A stretch of DNA of 64,000 bases from Eretmocerus hayati (lineage: Eukaryota; Arthropoda; Insecta; Hymenoptera; Aphelinidae): NCBI GenBank assembly GCA_029851415.1, contig CM056743.1:90742501-90806500 (forward strand), in the 5' to 3' direction. This document shows, piece after piece, positions 1 to 11,288 of the stretch (positions are counted from its first letter, which is position 1; every line of letters starts with the position of its first letter). The position numbers were made by a program, and so were the translations under genes. Below the pieces are notes generated by a model. It was given only the letters and a program-made list of their open reading frames with translations, was not told where the DNA came from and did no database searches.

Positions 1-2299
1 AATGATCTAAGACACATATTTCGACGTGAAATGAGCTGAATTTTACGAAAAAAATACTCTCAGATCCGTCAAAGATGAACGTAACCTCAAAAAAGTGGTT
101 TTTTTTTTCAGAAAAACTCAATTTTCAAGCCTTAGGCCCTATTTTATCTCAAATTTGACATTTTCATCGGATTCCTCGTCGAATTTTACGTCGAAAACCA
201 TTTTTCAAAAATTGGGCTGATGATGGGTTTGGCCACCATAATAATAACTTTAGTAGCAGGGCCGTAAAAATAGCGCTAAATTGTTCGTTTCGGGAGAGAC
301 ACTTATTACACTGGACAACAAAATATTGGGTCAGAAGTAGCGCATTGATCGAACAATGACTTTTCCGTGTATTTTTCGACGTAGAAACCGAATCCGAAAC
401 CAGTTTTGCAACTAGACATCAGGAATTCTTTTACACCGCGAAATACTGAGCTTCTAAAAAACTGCATTTTTAGCGTTTTTTGATGATTTTGTAGATACAT
501 GATTTTGATGGTGCAACCTTGCAGCGGGCTTTGAGCGTACCCGAACTATGATTTCTCACGTATTCTGACCTGCTAAACACGATGAAAGTTGTTTTACAGG
601 GCTAGCATGCGCTTGAAACAAATGACAAGCTGATTTTTCGAGTTGCTATCAGGAGAGTTTGGACGATTTCGTGATGAATCTCAAAGTGATCACGGAATTG
701 ATCAGAAACACCCTCTGCAATACCACGAGAGCGCATTCCTTTCCTATTTGCACACACACTAAGGGAATGATGTTTGCAGTCACCTAAAAGTAGATTAGTT
801 GAATATACATGTATAATCCCGAAAAGAAACTTTTGATCTAATATTCCTGAGGTAAGCTCAAGCTTTCTCGTAATGAGTCAAATTTGCAGTTCCCTAGTCT
901 CATGTACTTCTGAGTGCATATAGATAGTCGTTTGCAACCAGCCCAAGATGGCACATCTGACGCTGGATGTTCTTATTCACTCGCCTCCGGAATAAAATCA
1001 TTGGAGTGCCCACATTAGCTTAGGGTGAAAAACGATGTAACTAGGTTGATTACATATTCATGGTATATCAAGGTACGTTCCGTACCCTAAACCGAGTTTA
1101 GGTCTCCAGAACTTCTGATACCGTATCCTAGCAACAAAATGACATTGTTCTAGTAGTTTGAGTGGCTTCTAGGTACAAAAACTCGAGCATTGATCCAATA
1201 CGAGGAGGCTTGAACTAACCCGATGAATAGATCTCGGAATAGATCAAAAGTTTCTTTTCGGGATTATACATGTATATTCAAGTAATCTACTTTTAGGCGA
1301 CTGCAAACATCATTCCCTTAGTGTGTGTGCAAATAGAAAAAGAATGCGCTCTCGTAGTATTCCAGAGGGTGTTTCTGATCAATTCCGTGATCACTTTGAG
1401 ATTTATCACGAAATCGTCCAAACTGTCCCGATAGCAACTCGAAAAATCAGCTCGTCCTTCGTTTCGAACGCATGCTAGCCCTGTAAAACAACTTCCATCG
1501 TGTTTAGCAGGTCAAAATACGTAAGAAATCATAGTCCGGGTACGCTCAAAGCCCGCTGCAAGGTGGCACCATCAAAATCATGTATCTACAAAAGCATCAA
1601 AAAACGCTAAGAATGCAGTTTTTTTAGAAGCTCAGTATTTCGCGGTTTAAAAGAATTCCTGATATCTAGATGCAAAACTGGTTTCGGATTCGGTTTCTAC
1701 GTCGACAAATACACGAAGAAGTCATTGTTTGATCAATGCGCTACTTCTGACCCAATATTTTGTTGTCCAGTGTAATAAGTGTCCCTCCCGAAACGAACAA
1801 TTTAGCGCTCGGCTCTGCTACTAAAGTTATTATTATGGTGGCCAAATCTATCCTCAGCCCAATTTTTGAAAAACGGTTTTCGACGTAAAATTTGACGAGG
1901 AATCCGATGGAAATGTCAAATTTGAGATAAAATAGGGCCTACGGCTTGAAAATTGGGTTTTTCTGAAAAAACCCCACTTTTTTGAGGTTTTGTTCATCTT
2001 TGACGGATCTGAGAGTATTTTTTTTTGGTAAAATTCAGCTCATTTCACGTCGAAATATGTGTCTTGGATAATTTTTTTATTGGGTTCCATACTGATGAGA
2101 AATCAATCAAAAAGTTGAAAAATCGAATTTTTCACGAATTTTGAAAACGAAAATAGGGCGCCAAACTCGCGCGGATGACTTTCGGGACCTAAGAACTGTG
2201 CTCTTCATCTTCTTTCATCATATACAACATGTACCTAAAGTTACAGAAAAATCCCTGACCCCCCGACACAAAACCTGGCGATATTAAAAAGAATGACTC
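1..2299. mobile_element. Giant foldback element, copy 1 (left end cut by window)
   Basis: The two halves are inverted copies: the sequence at the window start returns as its reverse complement near 2,066, and the arms meet around a spacer of roughly 340 bp near 875-1,215. The right end reads into ...GAATGACTC at 2,299, the same terminus as the full copy at 35,735-38,251. Short open frames in the arms (for example 306-500, minus) are mirrored in both arms and resemble no known protein, so I do not call genes. The left terminus and any target duplication lie outside the window. Likely a non-autonomous DNA element with exceptionally long terminal inverted repeats; superfamily unknown. Confidence 0.85.
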
Positions 2300-2382
2300 A
2301 TATGTTATAGGTAGCTGATGTATGAGTTGAGTGTGAATGGTAAAGAGTGGAAGGTCGACAGTGGTAGGTGCTCACTTGGGAG

Positions 2383-2447
2383 AGGTGTGTAGGTGTGTTT
2401 GTGTGTGTGTGCGCGCGTGTGTGTGCACGCGCGCGTGTATGTGTGAG
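2383..2447. repeat. Alternating purine-pyrimidine (GT/GC)n tract
   Basis: Run of GTGTGT and GCGCGC dinucleotides, followed by a GA-rich stretch. Alternating tracts of this kind are capable of forming Z-DNA. No gene in 2,300-2,700. Confidence 0.85.
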
Positions 2448-2701
2448 GGAGAGAAAGAGAGAGTGAAGGTATCATTGACAATTGTGATTCATTCCTTTTA
2501 AGAGGAATGACAATCGTTATTATTTTATTTTATCCTATTATGATAATTAAGAGGCATTATTATTTTCCATTTTAATAATGAAGAGGTTTAGCAAATCTTG
2601 TCTATCCCGATCCCCCTATCGGGTTGCCTGTTGTACAGGGGTTATATATATCATGAGTGTCCACATGGGTAGGTGGATGATGGACGGTGGGTGGTGGTTA
2701 G

Positions 2702-2818
2702 CGTTACTGATGGTGCTGGTGTTGCTGGTGTTGATGGTGATGCTGAAGGCGCTGATATTGCTGGTGTTGCTGGCGTTACTGGTGGTTCTGGAGTCAATGG
2801 TGTTGCTGGTGGTGGATG
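2702..2818. repeat. Degenerate GGTGCT/GGTGTT trinucleotide repeat
   Basis: Triplet-like array rich in CTG, GTG, TTG and GAT. The open frames across it are leucine/valine-rich on one strand and serine/threonine/asparagine-rich on the other, as expected of a simple repeat rather than a gene. Confidence 0.7.
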
Positions 2819-3088
2819 AATGAATGGATGAATGGGTGGATAGGGATAAGGACAGGGGGTAGGGGCTGAGATTAGGAACAGGGACAGAAATATAACGGGT
2901 TGTCATAACTCGGTGATTTTTCCAAAAATATACCTACTGATGACGACTAAGATCTTCTATCCTCATACATGACTTATGACGACCAGAATTACTGTCCTAG
3001 CAACGTGTTCATCACGTCAAAATAAGTCGAAAATAGTGGTTTGGGCCGGCGTGAAGCTTGATATATGGTTGCAGTGGCGATGAAAATA

Positions 3089-3786
3089 CCGTATTTACCC
3101 GTGTAAAAGACGCACCAAAAAATCAGTTTTGAGCACTCCAAAACAGGGGTGCGTCTTATCTATGGGTGCGTCTTATCTATAGGTGCTTAATATTTTCTGT
3201 GCGGAAAATTTGTTGGCAGCACTCGTGTATAAGACGCACCAGAAATGGATAGAATACCACCATACTCAGCTGCGTATTCTTGAAATTGTTCACAATCGTG
3301 AACACGCGTGAATGTACGCGCAGTTGTGTGACTTTGTGTACGTATTTCAATTACATCGAAAACTAAGTGATCGTCATAACAGCATTGCCACATCGCGAAT
3401 GAATATGATATTTCATCAACATTCGATAACATCAGTACACTGTCGAATCTCAGTAGCCCAACAGCTGAGCGAGATTACAAATATGGAGCTCAAAAAGAGA
3501 AATTCATATACAAGTGCTTTCAAACCAAAGGTTGTGCGATAAGCTGAAGCTGTTGGAAATCGAGAGAGTGGACAATAAATGCATTGTGATATATCGAATG
3601 AATCTCTGTTGTCCTTCATTCGCCCGGTTTCATCTGAAATTTTTCACTCCGGGCCCTAGTAAACCGGGGTGCGTCTTATCCATGGGTGCGTCTTATCTAC
3701 AGGCTCTTCTTATTTTCCGATTTTTCCCCCCCAAAAAGTGGGGTGCGTCTTATCTATAGGTGCGTCTTTTACACGGGTAAATACGG
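3089..3786 (+). mobile_element. Non-autonomous pogo/Tigger-like element
   Basis: Terminal inverted repeats begin CCGTATTTACCCGTGTAAAA and are flanked on both sides by TA (3,087-3,088 and 3,787-3,788), the duplication typical of Tc1/mariner/pogo elements. The subterminal motif GGTGCGTCTTATCTAT recurs several times near both ends. At 698 bp it is far too short for a full transposase, but it keeps a transposase-like N-terminal remnant. Confidence 0.85.
3483..3578 (+). pseudogene. N-terminal fragment of pogo-like transposase
   Basis: The ATG at 3,483 opens a short frame with the pattern KKRxSYTxAFKxKVV, then AEAxGNRxSG after an in-frame TAA at 3,540. That pattern matches, from memory of the family, the helix-turn-helix (Brinker/CENP-B-like) N-terminus of pogo/Tigger-type transposases, which binds the element's own termini. 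A second TAA follows at 3,576. No DDE catalytic domain is present, so this is a fossil trapped inside the short element. Confidence 0.65.
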
Positions 3787-3882
3787 TAGATTGGAACGAT
3801 TCCATACACTTGATCGCTTATTCTTATTATTTTAATGATGGGGGCAAATTGGGTACACATACTTGAGTGAACTTTCAAAAAT

Positions 3883-4768
3883 TACAGTACCCAACGAAAT
3901 GAATGGAACACAGGTTACTTCACTAAAACAGCAATTACTCGAACGTCCTTGGGTCTACGGCAATTTTACAAAAAGCATTTGAAAGATGAGGAGAAACGTA
4001 TCGATTCATGTCTTCCAAAAATTGTTTCAACCCAAAATCCATTTTCTTGATTGGCTCCAAAAAGTGAAAAATTCTTCATCCCAATCAATCATCGATCATT
4101 TATCGGTAAATCACGATAAAGTAGAAAGCCTTGCGGGATCTTGTAGATCTTTTCAAGACCTTCAAAATCGTTCTTTTATACATTAGTCTACGGTTTTTTG
4201 CACCCGAGTTACGAGCGATCAAGTGAGAGCAAATTCACACGCGTTGAGGGTACAGGAGATATAAATAAATGTGTAATCCACAATCTCGAGGTAAAATCCT
4301 CTAAAAGGCATAGAATATGAGTCAGTTATGTTTTAGAACGTAGTCGAAACGACCTCAGACAGCTTGAGAAAGAAAAAGCTCATACCTCTAGATGACCAGT
4401 ACCCTCGACCCGCACCAACTTCTCTTTGCCAGATCACTCGTAACTCGGGTGAAAAAACCGTAGAGTAATGTATGGAGAAAGGATTTTGAAGGTCTTGAAG
4501 AGAGCTACAAGATCCGCAAGGTTTTTTGCGCTATCATAATTTCCCGATGGATGATCGATGATTGATTGAAATAAAAAATTTTTCACTTTGCGGAGCCCAT
4601 TGAAACCATGAATTTTACTGCAAAAAAAATTTTGAAGGACATGAATTGATGGATTTTTTCCTCATCTTTCAAATGCTCTCTTCAAAATCGCCGTAGACTC
4701 AAGGACGTCCGAGTAATCGCTATTTTAGTGAAGTAATCCGTGTTCCATGTATTTTGGTGGGTCCTGTA
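3883..4768. mobile_element. Foldback/MITE with about 330-bp inverted arms
   Basis: The left arm (TACAGTACCCA..., about 3,883-4,230) is the imperfect reverse complement of the right arm (about 4,425-4,768), around a roughly 195-bp centre. The short frame at 3,986-4,186 lies inside the arm and is not gene-like. I see no convincing target duplication. Confidence 0.75.
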
Positions 4769-4884
4769 CCTTCCGGGAAAATTAAAGCAGTTTGGCTCGA
4801 GTTGGTCCAAATTGAATGTACTTTAATTCATTTTGAATGAGATAAGCTCCACGATGAGTCGAAGTACATCGACAAATGAGGGGG

Positions 4885-5173
4885 TCCATAGAAGAAGGGC
4901 CTAATGGCGCTTAGGCCCTTTTTCCGGACATTCGCTTTTTTTAACTTCTGAAACATGATCTATCACCCCATAAAACTCGCTTTTCCATAGACTTTGAGAA
5001 CCTCATGGATCGGGGAAAGGGCCTAAGAGCCATTAGGCCCTTTTACGTATTCGATAAAAAGGCCTAACATCCATTAGGCCCTTTTGTCGGTTATGCGATG
5101 GGAGTTAGGCCCTTTTGTCAATTGTATGATGGGAGTATGGCCCTTTCGTCGATTATATGATGGGAATCAGGCT
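4885..5173. repeat. GGGCCTAA/TTAGGCCC satellite, left block
   Basis: Repeats of about 32 bp built on TTAGGCCCTTTTGTCGATTA...GATGGGAG, preceded by inverted GGGCCTAA/TTAGGCCC pairs. The array resumes at 6,332 after the hAT-like insertion, so both blocks were one array before that event. Confidence 0.7.
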
Positions 5174-5181
5174 CTTGTGTC

Positions 5182-6323
5182 TAGTGCTGCCGCGATAATC
5201 GATAAATTGTCGATGTCGTATCGCGATATCGATAAAAACGATATCGACATCGAAATCGATAATCCTTATTGTTTTCGACATCGATAACGACATTGCTTGA
5301 GCGACATTAATTGTCGATCGACATTATATCGCGACATGTCGCGATATTATCGATATCGAGGTTATTTTCCTCAATCCGAACAGAATCATCCCTAGAATGA
5401 CATTTGAAGTATGAGTTTTGAGAATATTGGAATGAGTGAGAACGTCAACTAGTTGTAAACATAAAATTTTGTCATATAACACAATACCCTGGCTAAGATT
5501 AATGAATCATTTGGAATGACTCAGAGATTTGGGAAATATTCAAATGACTCATTTGAAGAATGATCCAATAGGAATGACTCATTCAATTGGGTCTTTTGTT
5601 AAACGAGTCATTTCTGATATCCCAAATCCCTGAATCATTTCAAATGAGTCATTTATTTTAGGTAGGATAATATGCCACATATACCAGTGGTGCACGGTAA
5701 GTTAACGAGAATTCCAAATGGAGCTATGTTAACAAATATTGCAGCATCTCATACTTCACACATTTGATGTTTCACTGATTCTATTGTCTTTTACGCACTA
5801 TTTTTTAATTCATCGCTCATTGAATCTCTTGGTTTGGTTATATCCTGTTGTTGGCTGCTTGTTGGTTCATTTTTTGATTTCTTTTCTGATCGAATTTCTT
5901 GATCGGAACTACTTGAATCTAAATCTTCACTAAGTCTCTTTGACGACAGCATCATTGATTATAACAGTTCGCGCGAAAGGTTCGATATAACTGATTGAAG
6001 TATCGGTTCCACCTGGCTTTTCGTATTTACAAACTCACACTCGTACATTGTTTACACGGTCACATTCACGCTACGGGGCAATCCATTAATCACGTGAGAA
6101 GAACTTTAGTACGTTCGGCATACCCCTACTCTCACTGAGGATTGAAAAAACGTTCACGATATCGATAATATCGTCGAGAAATTATTGTGAGGGTCGATAC
6201 GATAACGAGAATTGACCTTCGACATTTTTCGACGTCGATAACGACATCGATAAGCCATGAAATGTCGATGCTCGATAACGACATCTTCAAATTATCGATT
6301 TTTATCGTATTGCGGCAGCACTA
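5182..6323. mobile_element. Non-autonomous hAT-like element inside the satellite
   Basis: Both ends read TAGTGCTGCCGC as inverted repeats (the right end has one change nearby). Eight-base flanks match at 7 of 8 positions (5,174-5,181 CTTGTGTC; 6,324-6,331 CTTTTGTC), the duplication size of hAT elements. The ends are packed with ATCGATA/TCGATAT motifs. An inner imperfect foldback at about 5,480-5,665 is built of AATGACTCATT motifs. No transposase-like frame is present. Confidence 0.8.
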
Positions 6324-6331
6324 CTTTTGTC

Positions 6332-6420
6332 GATCATATGATGGGAGTTGGGCCCTTTTGTCGATTATACGATGGGAGTTAGGCCCCTTTCTATACTATA
6401 TGATGGGAATTCGACTCTTT
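6332..6420. repeat. GGGCCTAA satellite, block interrupted by the hAT-like element
   Basis: Continuation of the ATGATGGGAGTTAGGCCC units seen at 5,090-5,173. Confidence 0.7.
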
Positions 6421-6741
6421 GCATAGATGCCTTACTGCTTCTTCACGTCGAACAAGTTGTACAACTCTGATCTACTTGTCTTTCCTATTCAATTCCAAGA
6501 ATGCGTGATCCGAAGTTCGTTTTTTTTTCTTTCCAGCAAATATGCAGATAGAATTCGGATGCCGATTCAAATGATTTTCGTTTATCATTGATCATTGGAT
6601 CCCATCCCTAACTTACGTCGATTTTTGCGTGTGAGTCAGGAAGTACAGTCAAATTAGTCGGGTGACATTCCTTACCAATATCAGGATTAGATATACGTAT
6701 ATAAATCAAATCACAGTTTCAATAGATTGGAGATTCCTCAC

Positions 6742-7004
6742 TTAATCATTCTTTGGCGGAGGAAACTGAAACTTTTCCGGATTCTCTTGAATATTTCTAC
6801 TGAACCGTGAATCCAGCTGAGACAGCCAGCTCAATCGACTCCCTTTTTGCACTGTACGGAGCCCTTCACCAACACTTTGTATGTCTTTCAGTAAAGGAGA
6901 AAAAAATTCACTAAAGTATGGGAAGAAAAATGCTGTGAATGTTGATGTGTGAGACCTACGCATTGGCACATTCACAAAATCTACATCCGAACGAACATAC
7001 ATCA
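6742..7004 (-). CDS. Possible exon, unknown product
   Basis: An open minus-strand stretch preceded by a pyrimidine-rich tract ending in CCAG (acceptor-like) and read to a TAA stop. The 87-residue product is rich in F, S and P and matches nothing I recognise. Nothing nearby supports it, so it may be chance. Confidence 0.2.
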
Positions 7005-7243
7005 CTGGTATTTCGAAAACAGAGGAAAAATCTTGCGCTCACCATAAGAGATATTCTCAGAATCGAGCGAGAGATTGAAATAATGAGAATCCTGAAGAAA
7101 GACTAATCTGACAACCAAATCTCAGCACGAACGTGAGTGTATGGAGGGGGCTTATCGCGGAGACAGGTACCTAGAAAGCAATCAAGGCCGCGGAGAATCC
7201 TCGGAAGAACCTTTCGATCAGTATAGAAAGAAAGAGCTTAAGT

Positions 7244-7450
7244 GGAAGAGTATTGGTGAAAAGGGCTTAAGTCCAAGATTATTGGTAAAAAGGGCCTAAG
7301 TACAACAATATTGGTAAAAAGGACCTAAGTGCAACAATGTTGGTAGAAAGAGCCTGATTCACCGGAAAAACCCATTCAAGAGGGCCTTACTCCACTATCG
7401 ATATCGGGATAAAGGGCCTAAGTGGTGGAGTATTGGTAGAAAAGGCCTAA
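7244..7450. repeat. GGGCCTAA satellite in opposite orientation
   Basis: About six 33-bp units of the form AAAGGGCCTAAGTnCAACAATATTGGTA. They share the GGGCCTAA core with the 4,885-6,420 array but on the other strand. Isolated copies of the core recur at about 7,785 and 7,975. Confidence 0.7.
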
Positions 7451-9014
7451 TTTTTTACGAAATTTTTTTTAAAGAATGCTCATGGCCTCCATATCTCTTT
7501 TCTACCAATTCCGACTATCAAATCATGTTCTTTGCCCTTCGAAAAATGTATCTTCATGCTTGCTGAGTGAATTTTGAGTGACTTCAGTTTCACACACTCA
7601 ATGGAACCATCTTTCACGTGCAGAATCGATGAAAATGCATTGAGATGTTGAATTGCAATCGGATATCTTATGTGACATACCCATAAATATGCTGATTAAA
7701 TTTCGAGGTCATTGAACTCGATTTCGCATTGTTTTTCAAGTTTTACTGGAGTGATTGTCCCAAAAATTGACCCAGTTTCGGGAAAGAGGGCCTAATTCCA
7801 TTTTTTCGAATGGCTGTATACCTCTCAAAATCGGCAGCGACCTTGCAATTCCTGTTCGGTAATTTCGAGGATGTCATAATCTTTGAAATAAGCCACGTCC
7901 GCGCATCGGAATATGCCACGGGCAAGATACAGTTGATTTCTATCGTTTTTTTTCTCGAAATGGCCATTTTGTAATTAGGCCCTTCTTCCATGCACCCCCT
8001 CGAATATACCCTCCTCTCCCTTATCATTATGAATAGAAGCGATAGACTTAATCGACATATCCATCGAAGAATATTGAGGTGAACCAAAGTTATTCAGAAA
8101 ATGGCTCATTGGCGGCAAGTTGGGGACACTCACCCTATTTCAACTCATTTTGAAAGTGAAACAAGCTCGGAAGTAAGCTGAAGTACGTTGAAAGATGTTG
8201 AGGTGATCGAAAATTGTTGTGAAAATAACTGATAGGCGCAGGTTTGATACAATTTTTCGTGAACTTTGAAAAACCACTTCTTGGTAAAATTGTGATAGCT
8301 TGGCACCATTTAGCTGAAAATAGACGTATCTCAACTCATTGTGAAGATCTTGAAACATGCTTTAATAGGCTAAAATACGTTGGAAAATATTAAAGTAGAA
8401 CCGAGTTGTACAGAAAATTTTCCTGATGGCAAACCTCTTCATCTGGATGTAATTTTTCTTGATCGAAATCATAATCCTGCGATCGAATTTAAAATACTTC
8501 AAAAGCTTGATCAATCAAACCCCGATAACTTGACAATAACGGATTTACTGAATAACGGTAGTTTATGTTAACCTTTGAGGGTCAGGTATCCATTTATCAT
8601 ACGAAATTATGATTTAGTCAGACAAGATGATCCAACCTGCCCAAACACATTGAAAAAATTCAATAATTTAACAAAATTCAAAAATCTGCAACATCAAACC
8701 CATCAAATTTCAAGGCAAGCTGCAAATATGCGGGAGTCGCGAATGCCAAGGTCACGATGTTTAGGTTCAGCATGTATCTTACGATCATGTGAGATAATTT
8801 CATACGACCTGAGATGAGATACTCAATATTCCTCGAATATGACCCAATATCTCCAATTGGAAACAGTACTTCCACAACAAATGGGAAATTTAAGGAAATT
8901 TTCGAATTCTTCGGAGCTCTCCCCATTGAAATATAATCCCGTAGAATAATATTATTACAAATCTTCCTAAAAATGAAAATGAAGAATATTGAAGAACTCT
9001 CTTGTGATTGTCGA

Positions 9015-9037
9015 TGCGCAAATGAGTCATTTGCGCA
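9015..9037. repeat. Perfect 23-bp palindrome centred on an AP-1-like site
   Basis: TGCGCAAATGA, a central G, then its exact inverse. The core TGAGTCA is the consensus recognised by bZIP (AP-1) proteins, but a functional site is only a guess. Confidence 0.6.
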
Positions 9038-9351
9038 CTGATTATTGATTTTAATTTGCTCACAGAAGATCACAAAATATAGTATGATAATCGGGCGCAA
9101 TGGTTCTCCCGTTCTCGTGTCTATTTAGACCCTCGTCTGCGACTCTTGCCTAAGAAAGTCACTGCAAGTGCAAAAACTATCATTTGCGCCCTTGCATCAT
9201 GATGAACTATTAGAATAACATAAGGTCGCGATATTCCAAATTTTATTAAACTACAGAAGCAGTTTCGGGTCTCATAACTCATCAGGAACATTTACTAGCC
9301 GAACGAGCGGTAGCGAGAGAGGCAATTGGCGCTAGGAATAATTCATTCCGG

Positions 9352-9450
9352 CGCACAGTGGGGAAGACCGAAATTTTTCAGCTCAAAAGTTAACACGCTT
9401 GAGCCATTTGACTTTTGAGCTAAAAAATTTCGATCTTTCCCACTGTGCGG
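9352..9450. mobile_element. Small foldback MITE
   Basis: Ends CGCACAGTGGGGAAGACCGA and its near inverse, arms of about 41 bp, loop of about 15 bp. It contains no coding capacity. Confidence 0.7.
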
Positions 9451-9592
9451 CGATTCTGGGTCACCAAACTAATGAGTGCGCCAAAAGAACACCGAAGAAT
9501 ACGTCGAAAATGACCTGTGCGAAATTTTCCCGCAAACCATTTAAGAGTTCATACGGGCAGGCACGCACTATTTCAGAGTTTAGATAGGACTA

Positions 9593-9595
<3 letters not shown>

Positions 9596-9626
<31 letters not shown>
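9596..9626. repeat. (AT)n microsatellite
   Basis: Uninterrupted TA dinucleotides. Confidence 0.95.
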
Positions 9627-9627
<1 letters not shown>

Positions 9628-10333
9628 CTCGTTGGGCGCGTCAATTTCGTGTAATGGTTCGCGATTTTCCAAAGGAATGTACTACCCTACTGGGAAGTTT
9701 TCCATGACTTAAAACAACATATTTCTCGTCAAGCACATGTATATGCGGACCACGATTTCTCTGGGAAAGGTATGATACGACTAGTATCATCGTCGAAATG
9801 TAAACTCCGTGGCTGTAATTTGGAAGATCGATCATTTCGTCCTAAGTTCTCACTGGTCTGACGAGTAAATGAGCTATCCGGCGTGAGGTAGGTAATTTGT
9901 TAGGCTTCGAAGTTGTCTACAAACCGTGGGTTATACTCAGTCAATGCGGCGGCGTTCAGTGGGACTCGGAATAGTGATGCATTCGAAATCTCACAAAACT
10001 TCGTTGTTTTCGATAAATTGCGAAGTTCAGTCGCTATTTCCACACCTTTGCGCCCCTGGTACCGTGTTAATTGATGATTATACACACATATGTGATTAAT
10101 TTTGACACTCGATCGATATGATCGGATATCGTATTTATCACTCGCGGGAATTTCAAATTATGAAGATATAATTTTTCGGTCTTTGCGAGTTAAAGTCAGC
10201 AGATATTGCTGACGTTTTTTGGCATCAATCGAGAATGGATTTTACTCCACTCTCGATCAATGCACCTTTAGAGCCTCGTATAGTTCCGAGGATGCATCTA
10301 AAGGATTTTGATGGAAAGGAATGAAAAGTAAAG

Positions 10334-10648
10334 ATGAGAAATGAGAAACTTCATAAAAAATTTGGATTCTACGCTGATATTATGCGTGTTTCACCCTTCT
10401 CTCATTGCTCGGGCTTTTCAAATTGGTGGAAGAGCAATGAAAGTTTACCACTGACACGCGGCTCAAGTGACCGAGTGTTCGATGGTTTGAACGCCCTTAT
10501 ATACGAAAGTTCATCTTGGTTAAGCGCTTGCGAGGGAGGTCATTTCAACCCGCTATTTCCATTTGATTTCTCAACATTTTCACTTTGGCAGCTCTTCGGA
10601 CTTCTGCCGGAGATATATGTAATTAATTTTGACACTCGATCGATATGA
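10334..10648 (+). CDS. Unknown 104-residue frame, array unit 1
   Basis: Starts MRNEKLHKKFGFYADIM and runs to a natural stop near the unit boundary. I recognise no domain. The middle is rich in aromatic residues and serine (SHCSGF, SNWWKSNES), with a hydrophobic C-terminal third. Upstream, unit 1 carries GGAATGA where unit 3 reads GGAATGGC, so a longer N-terminal extension is closed here by TGA. Whether it is translated is uncertain; preservation of the frame in all three units is the only support. Confidence 0.35.
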   Translation: MRNEKLHKKFGFYADIMRVSPFSHCSGFSNWWKSNESLPLTRGSSDRVFDGLNALIYESSSWLSACEGGHFNPLFPFDFSTFSLWQLFGLLPEIYVINFDTRSI

Positions 10649-10860
10649 TCGGATATCGTATTCATGACTCGCGGGGATTTCAAATTATGAAGATATGATT
10701 TTTCGGTCTTTGCGAGTTGAAGTCAGCAGATATTGCTGACGTTTTTTGGCATCATTCGAGAATGGATTTTACTCCACTCTCGATCAATGCACCTTTAGAG
10801 CCTCGTATGGTTCCGAGGATGCATCTAAAGGATTTTCATGGAAAGGAATGAAAAGTAAAG

Positions 10861-11175
10861 ATGAGAAATGAGGAACTTTATGAAAAGTTTGGATTCTACG
10901 CTGATATTATGCGTGTTTCGCCCTTCTCTCATTGCTCGGGCTGTTCAGAGTGGTGGAAGAGCAATGAAAGTTCACCACTGACACGCGGCTCAAGTGGCCA
11001 AATGTTCGATGGTTTGAACGCCTTTATATACGAAAGTTCATCTTGGTTAAGCACTTGCGAGAAAGGTCATTTTAACCCGCTATTTTTATTTGATTTCTCA
11101 ACATTTTTACTCTGGCAGCTCTTCGGACTTCTGCCGGAGATATATGTAATTAATGTTGACACTCGATCGATATGA
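10861..11175 (+). CDS. Unknown 104-residue frame, array unit 2
   Basis: Same frame and length as unit 1, with amino-acid changes such as HKK to YEK and DRVF to GQMF and no frameshift. The upstream TGA closing the N-terminal extension is also present. Three homologous frames staying open could mean recent duplication or selection; the sequence alone does not decide. Confidence 0.35.
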   Translation: MRNEELYEKFGFYADIMRVSPFSHCSGCSEWWKSNESSPLTRGSSGQMFDGLNAFIYESSSWLSTCEKGHFNPLFLFDFSTFLLWQLFGLLPEIYVINVDTRSI

Positions 11176-11288
11176 TCGGATATCGTATTTATCACTCGCG
11201 GGAATTTCAAATTATGAAGATATGATTTTTCGGTCTTTGCGAGTTAAAGTCAGCAGATATTGCTGACGTTTTTTGACATCAATCGAGA

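Larger units (their letters stand above)
7451..10091. other. Non-coding stretch with small repeats
   Basis: No gene recognised. It contains three diverged repeats of a GAAnATnTTGAGGTGA-type unit near 8,070, 8,190 and 8,385, plus the palindrome, MITE and AT tract listed separately. Open frames such as 7,743-8,087 and 8,678-9,100 (both minus) show no family motif. Confidence 0.5.

Noticed and set aside
306..500. Conserved 64-65-codon frame in foldback arms (also 36,260-36,457 and 37,531-37,728)
   Set aside because: Mirrored copies follow from arm identity; composition and lack of a motif do not support a gene.
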